Origin: Planctomycetota bacterium
Lineage (GTDB): Bacteria > Planctomycetota > Planctomycetia > Pirellulales > Pirellulaceae
NCBI GenBank assembly: GCA_016872725.1
Contig: VGZC01000021.1
Span: 18,313 to 82,312 of the forward strand
Direction of reading: 5' to 3'
DNA length: 64,000 nt
Each line of letters starts with the position of its first letter. Position 1 is the stretch's first letter. A model generated the notes under the pieces. That model had not been told where the DNA came from. It saw only the letters and a list, made by a program, of their open reading frames with translations, and did no database searches. Both the position numbers and the translations under genes were made by a program. This document shows positions 1 through 7,133 of the stretch, in pieces.

Positions 1-125
1 AGAAGCCTCGTCCGCAGATCGACAAGCCCCAATCGTTCGAGATAGGCGGAAAGCCGCTGGTCCTCGGCGTCCGGAGGCGCCAGGACCGACACCGCGACGA
101 GCAGCGCGAGCCGAGCGGCGATCAT
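1..125 (-). CDS. Secreted protein, N-terminal fragment (runs off window)
   Basis: An open frame starts at ATG 125 and continues past the left edge. It begins MIAARLALLVAVSVLAPPDA, which reads as a short signal peptide, followed by a charged stretch (EDQRLSAYLERLGLVDLRTR). Its start codon overlaps the stop of the upstream exbD gene in an ATGA arrangement, so it is very probably translationally coupled to the ExbB/ExbD operon. The 'RLxAYLERLGL' start resembles tetratricopeptide-type secreted proteins that follow ExbB/ExbD in planctomycetes, but too little is visible to name a family. Only about 41 residues are in the window. Confidence 0.6.
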   Translation of the reverse strand, partial: MIAARLALLVAVSVLAPPDAEDQRLSAYLERLGLVDLRTRL

Positions 126-550
126 GGAGTTCCCTCGTCCCACGGCACATACGATACGGGCATGAACCGCGCCGCGGCGCATGCCTGCACGGCGGCCGCC
201 GCCATTCCGAACGGCGCTCCATCGACGACCCGCACGAACGCGCCGTCCGATTTGTTCGGGAATTGACGGAGCCGAGCCGTCAGTTCGGCGACCGACGCCA
301 GGTTGGACGCGCCGAGCCGATACACGTGCGATTCGCCCGACCGAACGATCTCGACGATCGCGGGCTGCAGGTCGCGCTGCGCCGCGTTCGCCCCCGACCG
401 CTCAACGCGGACCGCGGGATCCAACCAGCGTTCGCTGCTTCCGAACGATGTCGTCATGAAGAAAATCAGGAGCAGGAACACGACATCGATCATGCTCGTC
501 ATCGCCAGCTCGATCTTCGCGCCCTGCCGCCTGCGGCTTGTCAATCGCAT
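122..550 (-). CDS. exbD: ExbD/TolR biopolymer transport protein (second copy)
   Basis: A 142-residue protein with the classic ExbD/TolR plan: a short cytoplasmic N-terminus, one transmembrane helix containing the MTSMIDVVFLLLIFFM signature with the conserved Asp (about residue 22) used in proton-driven coupling, then a periplasmic domain. ExbD works with the ExbB/MotA-type channel to convert proton motive force into work at the outer membrane. The ATG at 550 has GGAG 6 bases upstream. It is the second of two exbD genes in the same operon, and its stop overlaps the start of the next secreted protein. The periplasmic half differs clearly from the first copy, so the two may form a heteromer or serve different partners (inference). 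Confidence 0.93.
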   Translation of the reverse strand: MRLTSRRRQGAKIELAMTSMIDVVFLLLIFFMTTSFGSSERWLDPAVRVERSGANAAQRDLQPAIVEIVRSGESHVYRLGASNLASVAELTARLRQFPNKSDGAFVRVVDGAPFGMAAAAVQACAAARFMPVSYVPWDEGTP

Positions 551-565
551 GGGTACTCCGCTCTT

Positions 566-601
566 CGTTCCGCCCGTCGTTCCGCCCTTCGTTCCGCCCG
601 T
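566..601. repeat. Three copies of a 12-bp direct repeat between the exbD genes
   Basis: The unit CGTTCCGCCCGT (middle copy ends CTT) occurs three times head to tail at 566-577, 578-589 and 590-601. It lies in the 96-bp gap between the two exbD genes, just upstream of the GGAG that serves the second one. Copy-number change would alter spacer length within the operon transcript. No function is evident. Confidence 0.75.
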
Positions 602-646
602 CGTGCCGACGGCCTGTCGTCCGCTCCGCGCGCCGCGCCGAGTCGC

Positions 647-1063
647 TCACTCCGTCCTTTGCACGGCGATGCGCACGCGCGTGACGCCAAGGCGCGTCAG
701 CGCGCGGACAATCTCGTTGACGCCGCGACTCTCGCCCCGCGCATCAGCGCGGATCGTGACGGCGACCCGGCTCGCATCCCCCCTCGACTCGGCGATCCGC
801 TTATCGATCCGCCGGACGAAGTCGACGACCGTCACGCGCGTACCGTCGAGCACGAGCGTCTGGTCGCGGAGCACATTGACGACGATTTCGGACAATTCCG
901 CGTCGCGGGAACCGCGGAGTTTCGGCAGCTCGACCGGTTCGTTGCGGGCCTCCGATACCTGCGAGACGGTCATGAAGAAGATCAGGAGCAGGAACACGAC
1001 GTCGATCATCGGCGTCATGTTCAGTTCGATCCGGGACGCGTGCTTGTGCCTGTTCAATCGCAT
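647..1063 (-). CDS. exbD: ExbD/TolR biopolymer transport protein (first copy)
   Basis: A 138-residue ExbD/TolR homologue: a basic N-terminus, a single transmembrane segment with the motif MTPMIDVVFLLLIFFM (proton-carrying Asp near residue 21), and a periplasmic domain of about 95 residues. The start at 1063 is preceded by TAGGAG at 9 bases. It sits 20 bp downstream of the exbB stop and 96 bp upstream of the second exbD, all on the same strand, giving an exbB-exbD-exbD unit. Such units power TonB-like or Tol-like outer-membrane processes. No tonB gene is visible in the window. Confidence 0.93.
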   Translation of the reverse strand: MRLNRHKHASRIELNMTPMIDVVFLLLIFFMTVSQVSEARNEPVELPKLRGSRDAELSEIVVNVLRDQTLVLDGTRVTVVDFVRRIDKRIAESRGDASRVAVTIRADARGESRGVNEIVRALTRLGVTRVRIAVQRTE

Positions 1064-1083
1064 GGACGCATGCTCCTACCGGT

Positions 1084-1965
1084 CTAGCGACGGCCGAGCG
1101 GCATCAGGATCTGCTCGACTCGTTTCCCCGTTTCGGCGACGAGCGAGTCGATTTTGTTCCGGAAATAGCTGAAGGCGACCATCACGGGGATGGCGACGAC
1201 GAGCCCCATCAGCGTGGTCGTCAGCGCCTCGCTGATGCCGCCCGCGAGCTGATCGGGACGCGCGGTGGCGTGTGTCTGGGCGATGACGTTGAACGACTTG
1301 ATCATGCCGAGCACCGTGCCCATGAGTCCGAGCATGGGGGCGATCGCGCCGATGACGCCAAGCACCTCGGTCTTGCGGTAAAGCCGCGCCGTCTGCTCCT
1401 CGCCCGCCTCCTCCGCCGCCGCGCGGAACTCGGCGAATCCGAATTCCGAACCGCGAAACCGCTCGAGTCCGGCGAGCACGACGTTCGAGAGCAGGCAGGT
1501 CGATCGCGGATCGAGGCAGACCTCGATCGCCTCGTCGACGCGCGATTCGCGCACGAGCGAATCGAGTTGTTCGACGACGGCGTCGGGCATGAAGACCGTC
1601 TTTCGGATCGTCAGCGCGTGTTCGACGATCATCGCGACTCCGAGGATCGACAGGAGGAAGATCAGCAGGCCGCAGATACCGCTTTCGAGAAGCGATTGGA
1701 GGAGCGTGGTTTGGCCCGCGTCGATCGCGTCGCGCGCTTCGGTCGCGCCTTTTGCCGCGTCGGCGTCCAAGTCCGCATCGGCCCCATCCGAGCTCGACGT
1801 GCCCGAGCTCGACGTGCCCGCTCCGCTTGGCCCGGCTTCCTGAGGAATGGTCGCGGCGCGGAGCGCGTGGAGCGATGTGAATGCGAGCGCGCCGGCGAAC
1901 AGCGCGGCGAACATCGGCGAGGCGAGGGGCCGATCGATCGAGCGGTTTACGGAATGACGCGTCAT
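1084..1965 (-). CDS. exbB: MotA/TolQ/ExbB proton channel family protein
   Basis: About 293 residues from ATG 1965, which has GGAG 10 bases upstream and begins 25 bp after the previous stop; longer in-frame starts would overlap the upstream gene. The protein has an N-terminal hydrophobic segment, a low-complexity Ser/Asp/Ala linker (about residues 45-75), a transmembrane helix near residues 100-120, a cytoplasmic loop, and the conserved C-terminal TolQ/ExbB region with GVIGAIAPMLGLMGTVLGMI followed by GGISEALTTTLMGLVVAIPVM. These two helices form the proton channel with ExbD. The extended signal-like N-terminus is common in planctomycete ExbB proteins. It is the first of the ExbB-ExbD-ExbD set. 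Confidence 0.93.
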   Translation of the reverse strand: MTRHSVNRSIDRPLASPMFAALFAGALAFTSLHALRAATIPQEAGPSGAGTSSSGTSSSDGADADLDADAAKGATEARDAIDAGQTTLLQSLLESGICGLLIFLLSILGVAMIVEHALTIRKTVFMPDAVVEQLDSLVRESRVDEAIEVCLDPRSTCLLSNVVLAGLERFRGSEFGFAEFRAAAEEAGEEQTARLYRKTEVLGVIGAIAPMLGLMGTVLGMIKSFNVIAQTHATARPDQLAGGISEALTTTLMGLVVAIPVMVAFSYFRNKIDSLVAETGKRVEQILMPLGRR

Positions 1966-1990
1966 ACGGTCGAGCTCCAACAGGTGGAAT

Positions 1991-3175
1991 TCAGGGAGGT
2001 GTCGCCTCGCGGCGGACGATCCGCGCATGGTGCGTCGCTCCGAATTGTCCGAGCAATTCATTCCGCACGGCAACGCTCGCGGGAATGTCCTCCAAGTCCG
2101 ATAGGCCTTTCATGGCGTCGTGGAGCGCGGCCGCGGCGAGCTCGGGATAGGCCGTTCCGTACAAGGCGGGCACGCGAAGCAGCTTGATCGCCGCGTCGCG
2201 CCGATCGGCGCCCCGCAGGATCGCGCCGCGGCCCGAGACATAGAGCGCCGCCGCGCGGCGCAGTCCGGCTTCGGCGGGCTCGTGCCCATCGAGGCGGCTC
2301 CAGGCCGGGCCCGGTTCACCCCGCGCGCATTCGCCGAACGCCTCGATGATGTCGCGCCAAGGCGTCCACGCGTCCCCCGAGAGTTCGCCGAGCGCGGCGA
2401 GCATCCGGTCGGTCTCCCCCGCCGCCGCCGCGAGGCTCGCATAGTAGATCGGAGCGCCGGGCGGCCACGGCCGGCGCATCGCGCCGATCGCCGCGCCGAC
2501 CCGCGGCAGTTCGCGCCGAGCCGCATCGGCGTCGAACCAGATCGGCTCGAGCGCGTCGCACAGCCCGGTCGCCGGGTCCGGAACGATCGGATGTTCGCCG
2601 GGCACCGGCAACGCCTCGCCCGGGTTCTCGACCGACCGTCGGCACTCCAGGAGAAGCAGGTACGGCTCGACCGCCGATTCACGCCTCCCCGCCGCCAAAC
2701 GGCTTCGCACGACCGCTTGAAACACCAAGTGCGCCGTCCGACCGCGCCGCGCCGTGTAACGCGGATAGATCGACTCGACCGGCTCCGACAGGCCCTCGAC
2801 ATCGCCGACCGACAGGCGCTGGCGGATCCGATAGAGGGCCGAGCCCAGTTCGCCGAGCATCGTGTCGAATTCCGCCTGGCCGTTCGAGACCGTCGCTTTT
2901 TCGATTTCATCCCACGCGAGCACCCGATGATCGTCCAGCACGACACCGTCCTCGTCGAACGACACGACGGTCCGATCCGAGATGACTTCGAGTTTGCGAA
3001 GCAGGATTCGATCCGCGCCGAGCGCCGGACCGAGGACCATCGTCCCGCCCGCGAGAAGGACGACCACCTCGGCGGCGCGCCGCGCGAGGAATCCGCGTCG
3101 AACCCGCCGCGCGCGTCCGGATCGATCCATCCGATTCATCCGGCCCGTTCCGGAAACGGCGCGCCGACTATCCAT
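1991..3175 (-). CDS. Secreted protein of unknown function upstream of exbB
   Basis: About 394 residues from ATG 3175, with AGGA roughly 10 bases upstream. An arginine-rich N-terminus precedes a hydrophobic stretch (RRAAEVVVLLAGGTMVLGPALGADR), probably a long signal peptide or anchor. The mature part starts with a small beta-rich segment (VVSFDEDGVVLDDHRVLAWDEI), then a largely helical body rich in Ala and Arg that could be repeat-like. I recognise no catalytic motif. It ends 25 bp before exbB and probably belongs to the same transcript, so a role in the envelope process energised by ExbB/ExbD is a reasonable inference. A shorter start at 3139 (MNRMDRSG) is possible. Confidence 0.75.
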   Translation of the reverse strand: MDSRRAVSGTGRMNRMDRSGRARRVRRGFLARRAAEVVVLLAGGTMVLGPALGADRILLRKLEVISDRTVVSFDEDGVVLDDHRVLAWDEIEKATVSNGQAEFDTMLGELGSALYRIRQRLSVGDVEGLSEPVESIYPRYTARRGRTAHLVFQAVVRSRLAAGRRESAVEPYLLLLECRRSVENPGEALPVPGEHPIVPDPATGLCDALEPIWFDADAARRELPRVGAAIGAMRRPWPPGAPIYYASLAAAAGETDRMLAALGELSGDAWTPWRDIIEAFGECARGEPGPAWSRLDGHEPAEAGLRRAAALYVSGRGAILRGADRRDAAIKLLRVPALYGTAYPELAAAALHDAMKGLSDLEDIPASVAVRNELLGQFGATHHARIVRREATPP

Positions 3176-3313
3176 GTTCGACCGTCCTATCGAGGTGCTC
3201 CTGGTCGTTTGGAAAAGGACGAAATCGCATGCGTCACCGCCGAAGAGGACCACGGGACGGTGACCCATCGATCGGGTCGGCCGCTCGTGCCTTCATTGTA
3301 CGGAATGACCAGC

Positions 3314-4108
3314 CTACTCGTCCAAGTGGGCTCGGACCAGCGGATCGATCAGAGCCGTCGTGAGCAGGGGCGAGACGGCGATCGGCCCGAACGCGTACGT
3401 GTCGCCACTCACGATCGGCGCGTCGCCCGGGATCAAGTCCCGCGCGGCGTCCGACTGCAGGGGGAGAATAAACGATTCCCATTGAAGACCGCCGGCCGGG
3501 CGCCGGGTGAGCACCATCCATTCGGCCGATCGATCCGCGTCGACCGTTTCGAGGATATCGCCGATTCGCGACAGCACCCGCGCGTCCTTCACCGAGCCGA
3601 TGCGATCGCCGATCGTCCGGGTTCCTGGGTCGGCGACACGTCCGACGACGGCGAACGGGGCGCCGTTTCCGGTGGGACCGGCGAGCCGAGCGCGGTTGGC
3701 GTCGAGGCTCGTATCGCGCGGATGCACGATGGTGATCTCGTCCCCAGCGCGCACGGGTATTCCGCCGGCGATGCCCTGTTCGACCGTGAATAGGGGCAGG
3801 TACGCGACTCGGGTTGCGATTCCATCCGCGCGGCGCAAGGCCACGAGCAGCGGATCGGGTTCGCCGTCGGTCGAACGGGCGGCGCCGCCCGCGAGCAACA
3901 GGGCTTGGCGCAGCGCGAGCCGGCCGTCGCGCGGCATGGCGTACCGGCCGCCCTTGGCGACCCGGCCTCCGATCCAGACGAAAGCCTCGACCGCCTCCGC
4001 GCCGGGTTCATTCCTCCATCGATCGGCGCGCGGCATCAAGCGGCAACCGCCCGCGACGACCACGATCGCGACCGCGCTCCAGCGCGCCCATCGACGGCAA
4101 GCATCCAT
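3314..4108 (-). CDS. Putative SLBB-like lipoprotein
   Basis: About 264 residues from ATG 4108. The N-terminus MDACRRWARW is followed by a hydrophobic run ending VVVAGGC, an acceptable though not perfect lipobox with the modified Cys at 22. The body has features of polysaccharide-export SLBB segments: 'GGRVAKGGRYAMPRDGRLALRQALLLAGG' and 'PVRAGDEITIVHP', then a second partial copy ('VVGRVADPGTR...RIGSVKDARVLSRIGDILE'). SLBB domains bind or thread glycans, but here they sit alone, without a Wza-type export partner nearby, so transport is not established. The gene lies 46 bp after the protease gene and 138 bp before the next secreted gene, all minus strand. Confidence 0.65.
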   Translation of the reverse strand: MDACRRWARWSAVAIVVVAGGCRLMPRADRWRNEPGAEAVEAFVWIGGRVAKGGRYAMPRDGRLALRQALLLAGGAARSTDGEPDPLLVALRRADGIATRVAYLPLFTVEQGIAGGIPVRAGDEITIVHPRDTSLDANRARLAGPTGNGAPFAVVGRVADPGTRTIGDRIGSVKDARVLSRIGDILETVDADRSAEWMVLTRRPAGGLQWESFILPLQSDAARDLIPGDAPIVSGDTYAFGPIAVSPLLTTALIDPLVRAHLDE

Positions 4109-4154
4109 GCGAGCATCCCCCGCGCCGCGTCCGGCGGCCGCAGCATGATGGACC

Positions 4155-5195
4155 CTACAAAACGACTCCCAACCGGGCCGCGACTCGGTCCGCATGGCAG
4201 GCGATTCCGAATCCCTGATCATCGACGGCGCGGAGGACGGCGACCCATTCGTATTCCCCGCGCGGCCCCGCGCGGAGCACAGCCGCGCCGCTGTCCCCCG
4301 GCGCGGCGAATTCCGCGCGGCCATCGGTCGCGCGGATCTGAACTTGCCCGCGAACCCAAAGGACCGATCCGTCGGGCATGTGGATCGGAATCGGCAGCGA
4401 TTGCACGGAGTCGGCTTCACCGACCGATAGCCCGGTACTCGCGCCGTACTTGAGCAGCGCCACGCGGTCGATCACATCCTGCCGCGTCAACGCGCCGATC
4501 CGCTTGGGCCTCGGCATGCCCGCCGCGAATCCGGAGGCCGCCGTCGATTCGGGCTCGAGCACGGCGGCATCCAACCGTTCGTCGGCCGCCCAACGATCGA
4601 CAAGGCTTCGCGCGACGACCGCTTGGCCCGAATCGACCACCGGGAGTCGTTCCCGCGCGAGGTCCCCGGTCGGCCGGTCCCCCGTGACGACATGCGCGCA
4701 GGTGATCCAGCGTTCCCGCGCGGGATCGAGGCCGTCGAGCAGGGCGAGTCCCATCGTTCCGTACATCGACGGCCGATGGTGCGGCGCGATCGATCCTCCG
4801 GCGACGACCGTCGACCGTTCCGCGACGGCCCGGCCCGCGTGGAACCGTCTCGCGATCACATCGACGGGGACACCGTCGAGCTGCCTGGGAACACGCGGTT
4901 CGGGCAGCTCGGCCTCGGGCAATTTCCGCGCGACGTGCACACGGACGGCGAATTCACCCGTCGCGCGCCGCCCGACATACCGCAAGCCGATGTCGACCGA
5001 CAGCACGCCGGGCAGGCCGCGGAGCGGCTCGGCGTATTTCTCGAACGCCAATTCGGCCCGCGCGTAGGCGACTTCGGGCGATGCGGGGACAAGCCGGACC
5101 GAACTGCCGCTCGGAAAACGGGCGACGCTCCGCGCGGCCTTCGCGCGTCGCGTTCCTCCCGACCCCGTGCCGCGATCCGCCCGACGCTTCGCCAT
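4155..5195 (-). CDS. Trypsin-fold serine protease, Nal1-like
   Basis: About 346 residues from ATG 5195, with GGGAG about 10 bases upstream. The catalytic triad is readable: His168 in TCAHVV, Asp209 in RLDAAVLE and Ser302 in PGDSGAAVL. Before the protease fold (residues 60-115) is a domain with the pattern 'LPGVLSVDIGLRYVG...VRVHVARKLPEAELP...LDGVPVDVI', the arrangement I associate with bacterial relatives of plant NAL1, a chymotrypsin-like protease family. No signal peptide is evident, so location is uncertain. It is flanked by two lipoprotein genes in one minus-strand run. The catalytic call is firm; substrate and process are unknown. Confidence 0.75.
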   Translation of the reverse strand: MAKRRADRGTGSGGTRRAKAARSVARFPSGSSVRLVPASPEVAYARAELAFEKYAEPLRGLPGVLSVDIGLRYVGRRATGEFAVRVHVARKLPEAELPEPRVPRQLDGVPVDVIARRFHAGRAVAERSTVVAGGSIAPHHRPSMYGTMGLALLDGLDPARERWITCAHVVTGDRPTGDLARERLPVVDSGQAVVARSLVDRWAADERLDAAVLEPESTAASGFAAGMPRPKRIGALTRQDVIDRVALLKYGASTGLSVGEADSVQSLPIPIHMPDGSVLWVRGQVQIRATDGRAEFAAPGDSGAAVLRAGPRGEYEWVAVLRAVDDQGFGIACHADRVAARLGVVL

Positions 5196-5276
5196 GACCG
5201 CCGATCTCCCGGGGTGCCAGATTCCTGTCACTTCGTTCCGGACCCGTTCCATTGTAGTTGGAGCTTCGGATCGCCG

Positions 5277-6071
5277 TCAGTCGGTCCCGCGCCGTTGCGA
5301 CGCGCGCGGGTCGGCCGGGACCGGCTCCCCCGACGGAACGGGCAGGCTCCATTGCATGGGAGGCGGCGGCCCCGACGGCGGGCAGAGCGGCAGGTCGACC
5401 GAATGATCGTCCACCAGGGGCAACCGGCGGATTTCCCGTACGCCGGGAGGCATGACCCACGCGTCGTGCGCCCGGTTCAGATGGCAGTTCAGGAACTCGG
5501 TCACCTGGATCTCGAAGTTCGGGTCCTCGATTTCGAACAGATTGACGGCGACCACCGATTCGATTTCCCGCAGATCGTCGCCGGCCCCCTTCGACGCGGT
5601 CCCGACACCGCCGATCAGGCCTCCCGGCGCGATCGACTCGACAAGCTTCGCGACATCCTCGATCGTCTCGTCGACGACTTTCTGCTTCACGCGCTTGAAA
5701 TACTGATCGTCGTCGCGGAACGTCACGTCGAGATCGAGGAGCCCGGACGCGGGACGCTTGAAGTCGACCGTGAAGATGCGTTCGGTGTACCGGAATTCCG
5801 TATACACCTTTCGGATCGGGATCGGCAGGTCGATGCGGACGAATTGCTGTTTGTCGTCGCGCGCGAGGTAGTGCTTCTCCACGACGGTGACCTGCAGGTG
5901 CGTCGGGACCTTGAGCGTGATCGGAACGCCAGGCAAGTGACGGGTTTTCTGCCAACCCGTGTTGCATTCGTTCCGATGCAACATGACCGATCGGATCGAC
6001 GTGCACCCGGCGGAGCATCCGATGGCGCACCCGACGGCGACGACGATCCGCAGACGGCCCAGACGATCCAT
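5277..6071 (-). CDS. Putative lipoprotein of unknown function
   Basis: About 264 residues from ATG 6071. A short basic start (MDRLGRLR), a hydrophobic segment and SAGC at residues 20-23 make a plausible lipoprotein signal. The body includes 'VPITLKVPTHLQVTVVEKHYL' and 'VYTEFRYTERIFTVDFKRPASGLLDLDVTF', beta-strand-like sequences, then a Gly-rich segment and a proline-rich C-terminus (CPPSGPPPPMQWS). I do not recognise the family. It is the first gene of the minus-strand run leading through the protease to ExbB/ExbD. The in-frame stretch upstream of 6071 has no signal-like sequence and was left out. Confidence 0.7.
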   Translation of the reverse strand: MDRLGRLRIVVAVGCAIGCSAGCTSIRSVMLHRNECNTGWQKTRHLPGVPITLKVPTHLQVTVVEKHYLARDDKQQFVRIDLPIPIRKVYTEFRYTERIFTVDFKRPASGLLDLDVTFRDDDQYFKRVKQKVVDETIEDVAKLVESIAPGGLIGGVGTASKGAGDDLREIESVVAVNLFEIEDPNFEIQVTEFLNCHLNRAHDAWVMPPGVREIRRLPLVDDHSVDLPLCPPSGPPPPMQWSLPVPSGEPVPADPRASQRRGTD

Positions 6072-6255
6072 GGCGTGCGACTCCCGGGCCGTGCCCGACC
6101 CGCATGGGGATTCGACCCCGCGCCCGCCGCGGGATCTCCTTGCCAAGGATATCGTTGGCGCCGGGACGGACGGTAAACGGCGATGGGCCTGGAATGCCTG
6201 TTTTTCCGGTTCTTCCGTTCGGCTGGTAGGGGCCGTATCGGTTGTAGGGGCTCGT

Positions 6256-7131
6256 TCAACCGGCTTGGGCGGATTCACCCCGCATCCTGGGTACGATCTC
6301 CGCGAGGGTCACGGCGACGAGCATGACGGCCGCGCCGATCCACTGCGTCGGGCCGAGCCGATCGCCGCCGAGCACGACGCCGAAGAAGGCGGCGAAAACG
6401 GTTTCCAGCGTCAGGATCACGGCGACCCGCGCGGCCGCCAGCTTTTGCTGGACGACCGTTTGCACCAGGAACCCGACCGCCGTCGCCAGGACTCCCGTCA
6501 GCACGATCGCCGGGATCACGTCGCGCGGAGGCGGTCGAACCCGATCGACCAGCGGCCAGACCGCGAGGAACACGATCGTCGCGACCAGGAACTGCCCACC
6601 CGCGAACGCGGCCGCGTCGTGCCGCCGAGCGACCTGTTCGAGCAGCGCGCAGTGCAGCCCGAGGCAGACGGCGGCGCCGAGCGTCAGCAGATCGCCGAAT
6701 CGCGGACGTTCCATGCCGGCACCCGTGAGCAGGAACAGGCCGGTCACGCTCAGGCACGCCGCGATCCACATCGTTCCCGGTACGGGCCGCCGAAACAAGA
6801 CGCGGTTGGCGATCGGAACGAACACGACAAAGAGACCGGTGATCAGTCCGCAATGCGTCGCCGACGTCGCGGCCAATCCGAATGTCTGGAACAGGTACGA
6901 CGCGGCGAGCACGCCGCCGACCAGCGCGCTGTCGCGCGCGAGGCCGACCGATCGGCGCGTCGCGAGGAACGGGCCCATGATGGCCGTCGCGAGCGCGAAC
7001 CGAGCGGCGAGGAACCCGACGACGCCGTATTGCCCGGTCGCTTCCTTCACAACCAGGAACGTCCAGCCCCATACGGCCGTGACGCCGACGAGCATGCCCG
7101 TCCAGAACCGGCGGCGGTGCGGCGTTTCCAC
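6256..7131 (-). CDS. EamA family (DMT superfamily) transporter
   Basis: About 291 residues from GTG 7131, which lies 2 bp after the stop of the ABC exporter gene, suggesting coupling. The protein is almost entirely hydrophobic with about ten membrane helices in two repeated halves: 'AVWGWTFLVVKEATGQYGVVGFLAARFALA' opens the first EamA repeat and 'LGLHCALLEQVARRH...GGQFLVATIVFLAVWPL' the second. Each half ends with the pattern 'ATSATHCGLITGLFVVFVPI' / 'KLAAARVAVILTLETVFAAFFG', typical of drug/metabolite exporters. The substrate cannot be told from sequence. An internal ATG (MLVGVTAVWG) is the alternative start, but GTG fits the spacing better. Confidence 0.87.
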   Translation of the reverse strand: METPHRRRFWTGMLVGVTAVWGWTFLVVKEATGQYGVVGFLAARFALATAIMGPFLATRRSVGLARDSALVGGVLAASYLFQTFGLAATSATHCGLITGLFVVFVPIANRVLFRRPVPGTMWIAACLSVTGLFLLTGAGMERPRFGDLLTLGAAVCLGLHCALLEQVARRHDAAAFAGGQFLVATIVFLAVWPLVDRVRPPPRDVIPAIVLTGVLATAVGFLVQTVVQQKLAAARVAVILTLETVFAAFFGVVLGGDRLGPTQWIGAAVMLVAVTLAEIVPRMRGESAQAG

Positions 7132-7133
7132 GG

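Noticed and set aside
402..650. Separate small gene between the exbD copies
   Set aside because: It is a shadow frame over exbD and the 12-bp repeats (GRNEGRNDGRNEER) with no ribosome-binding site.
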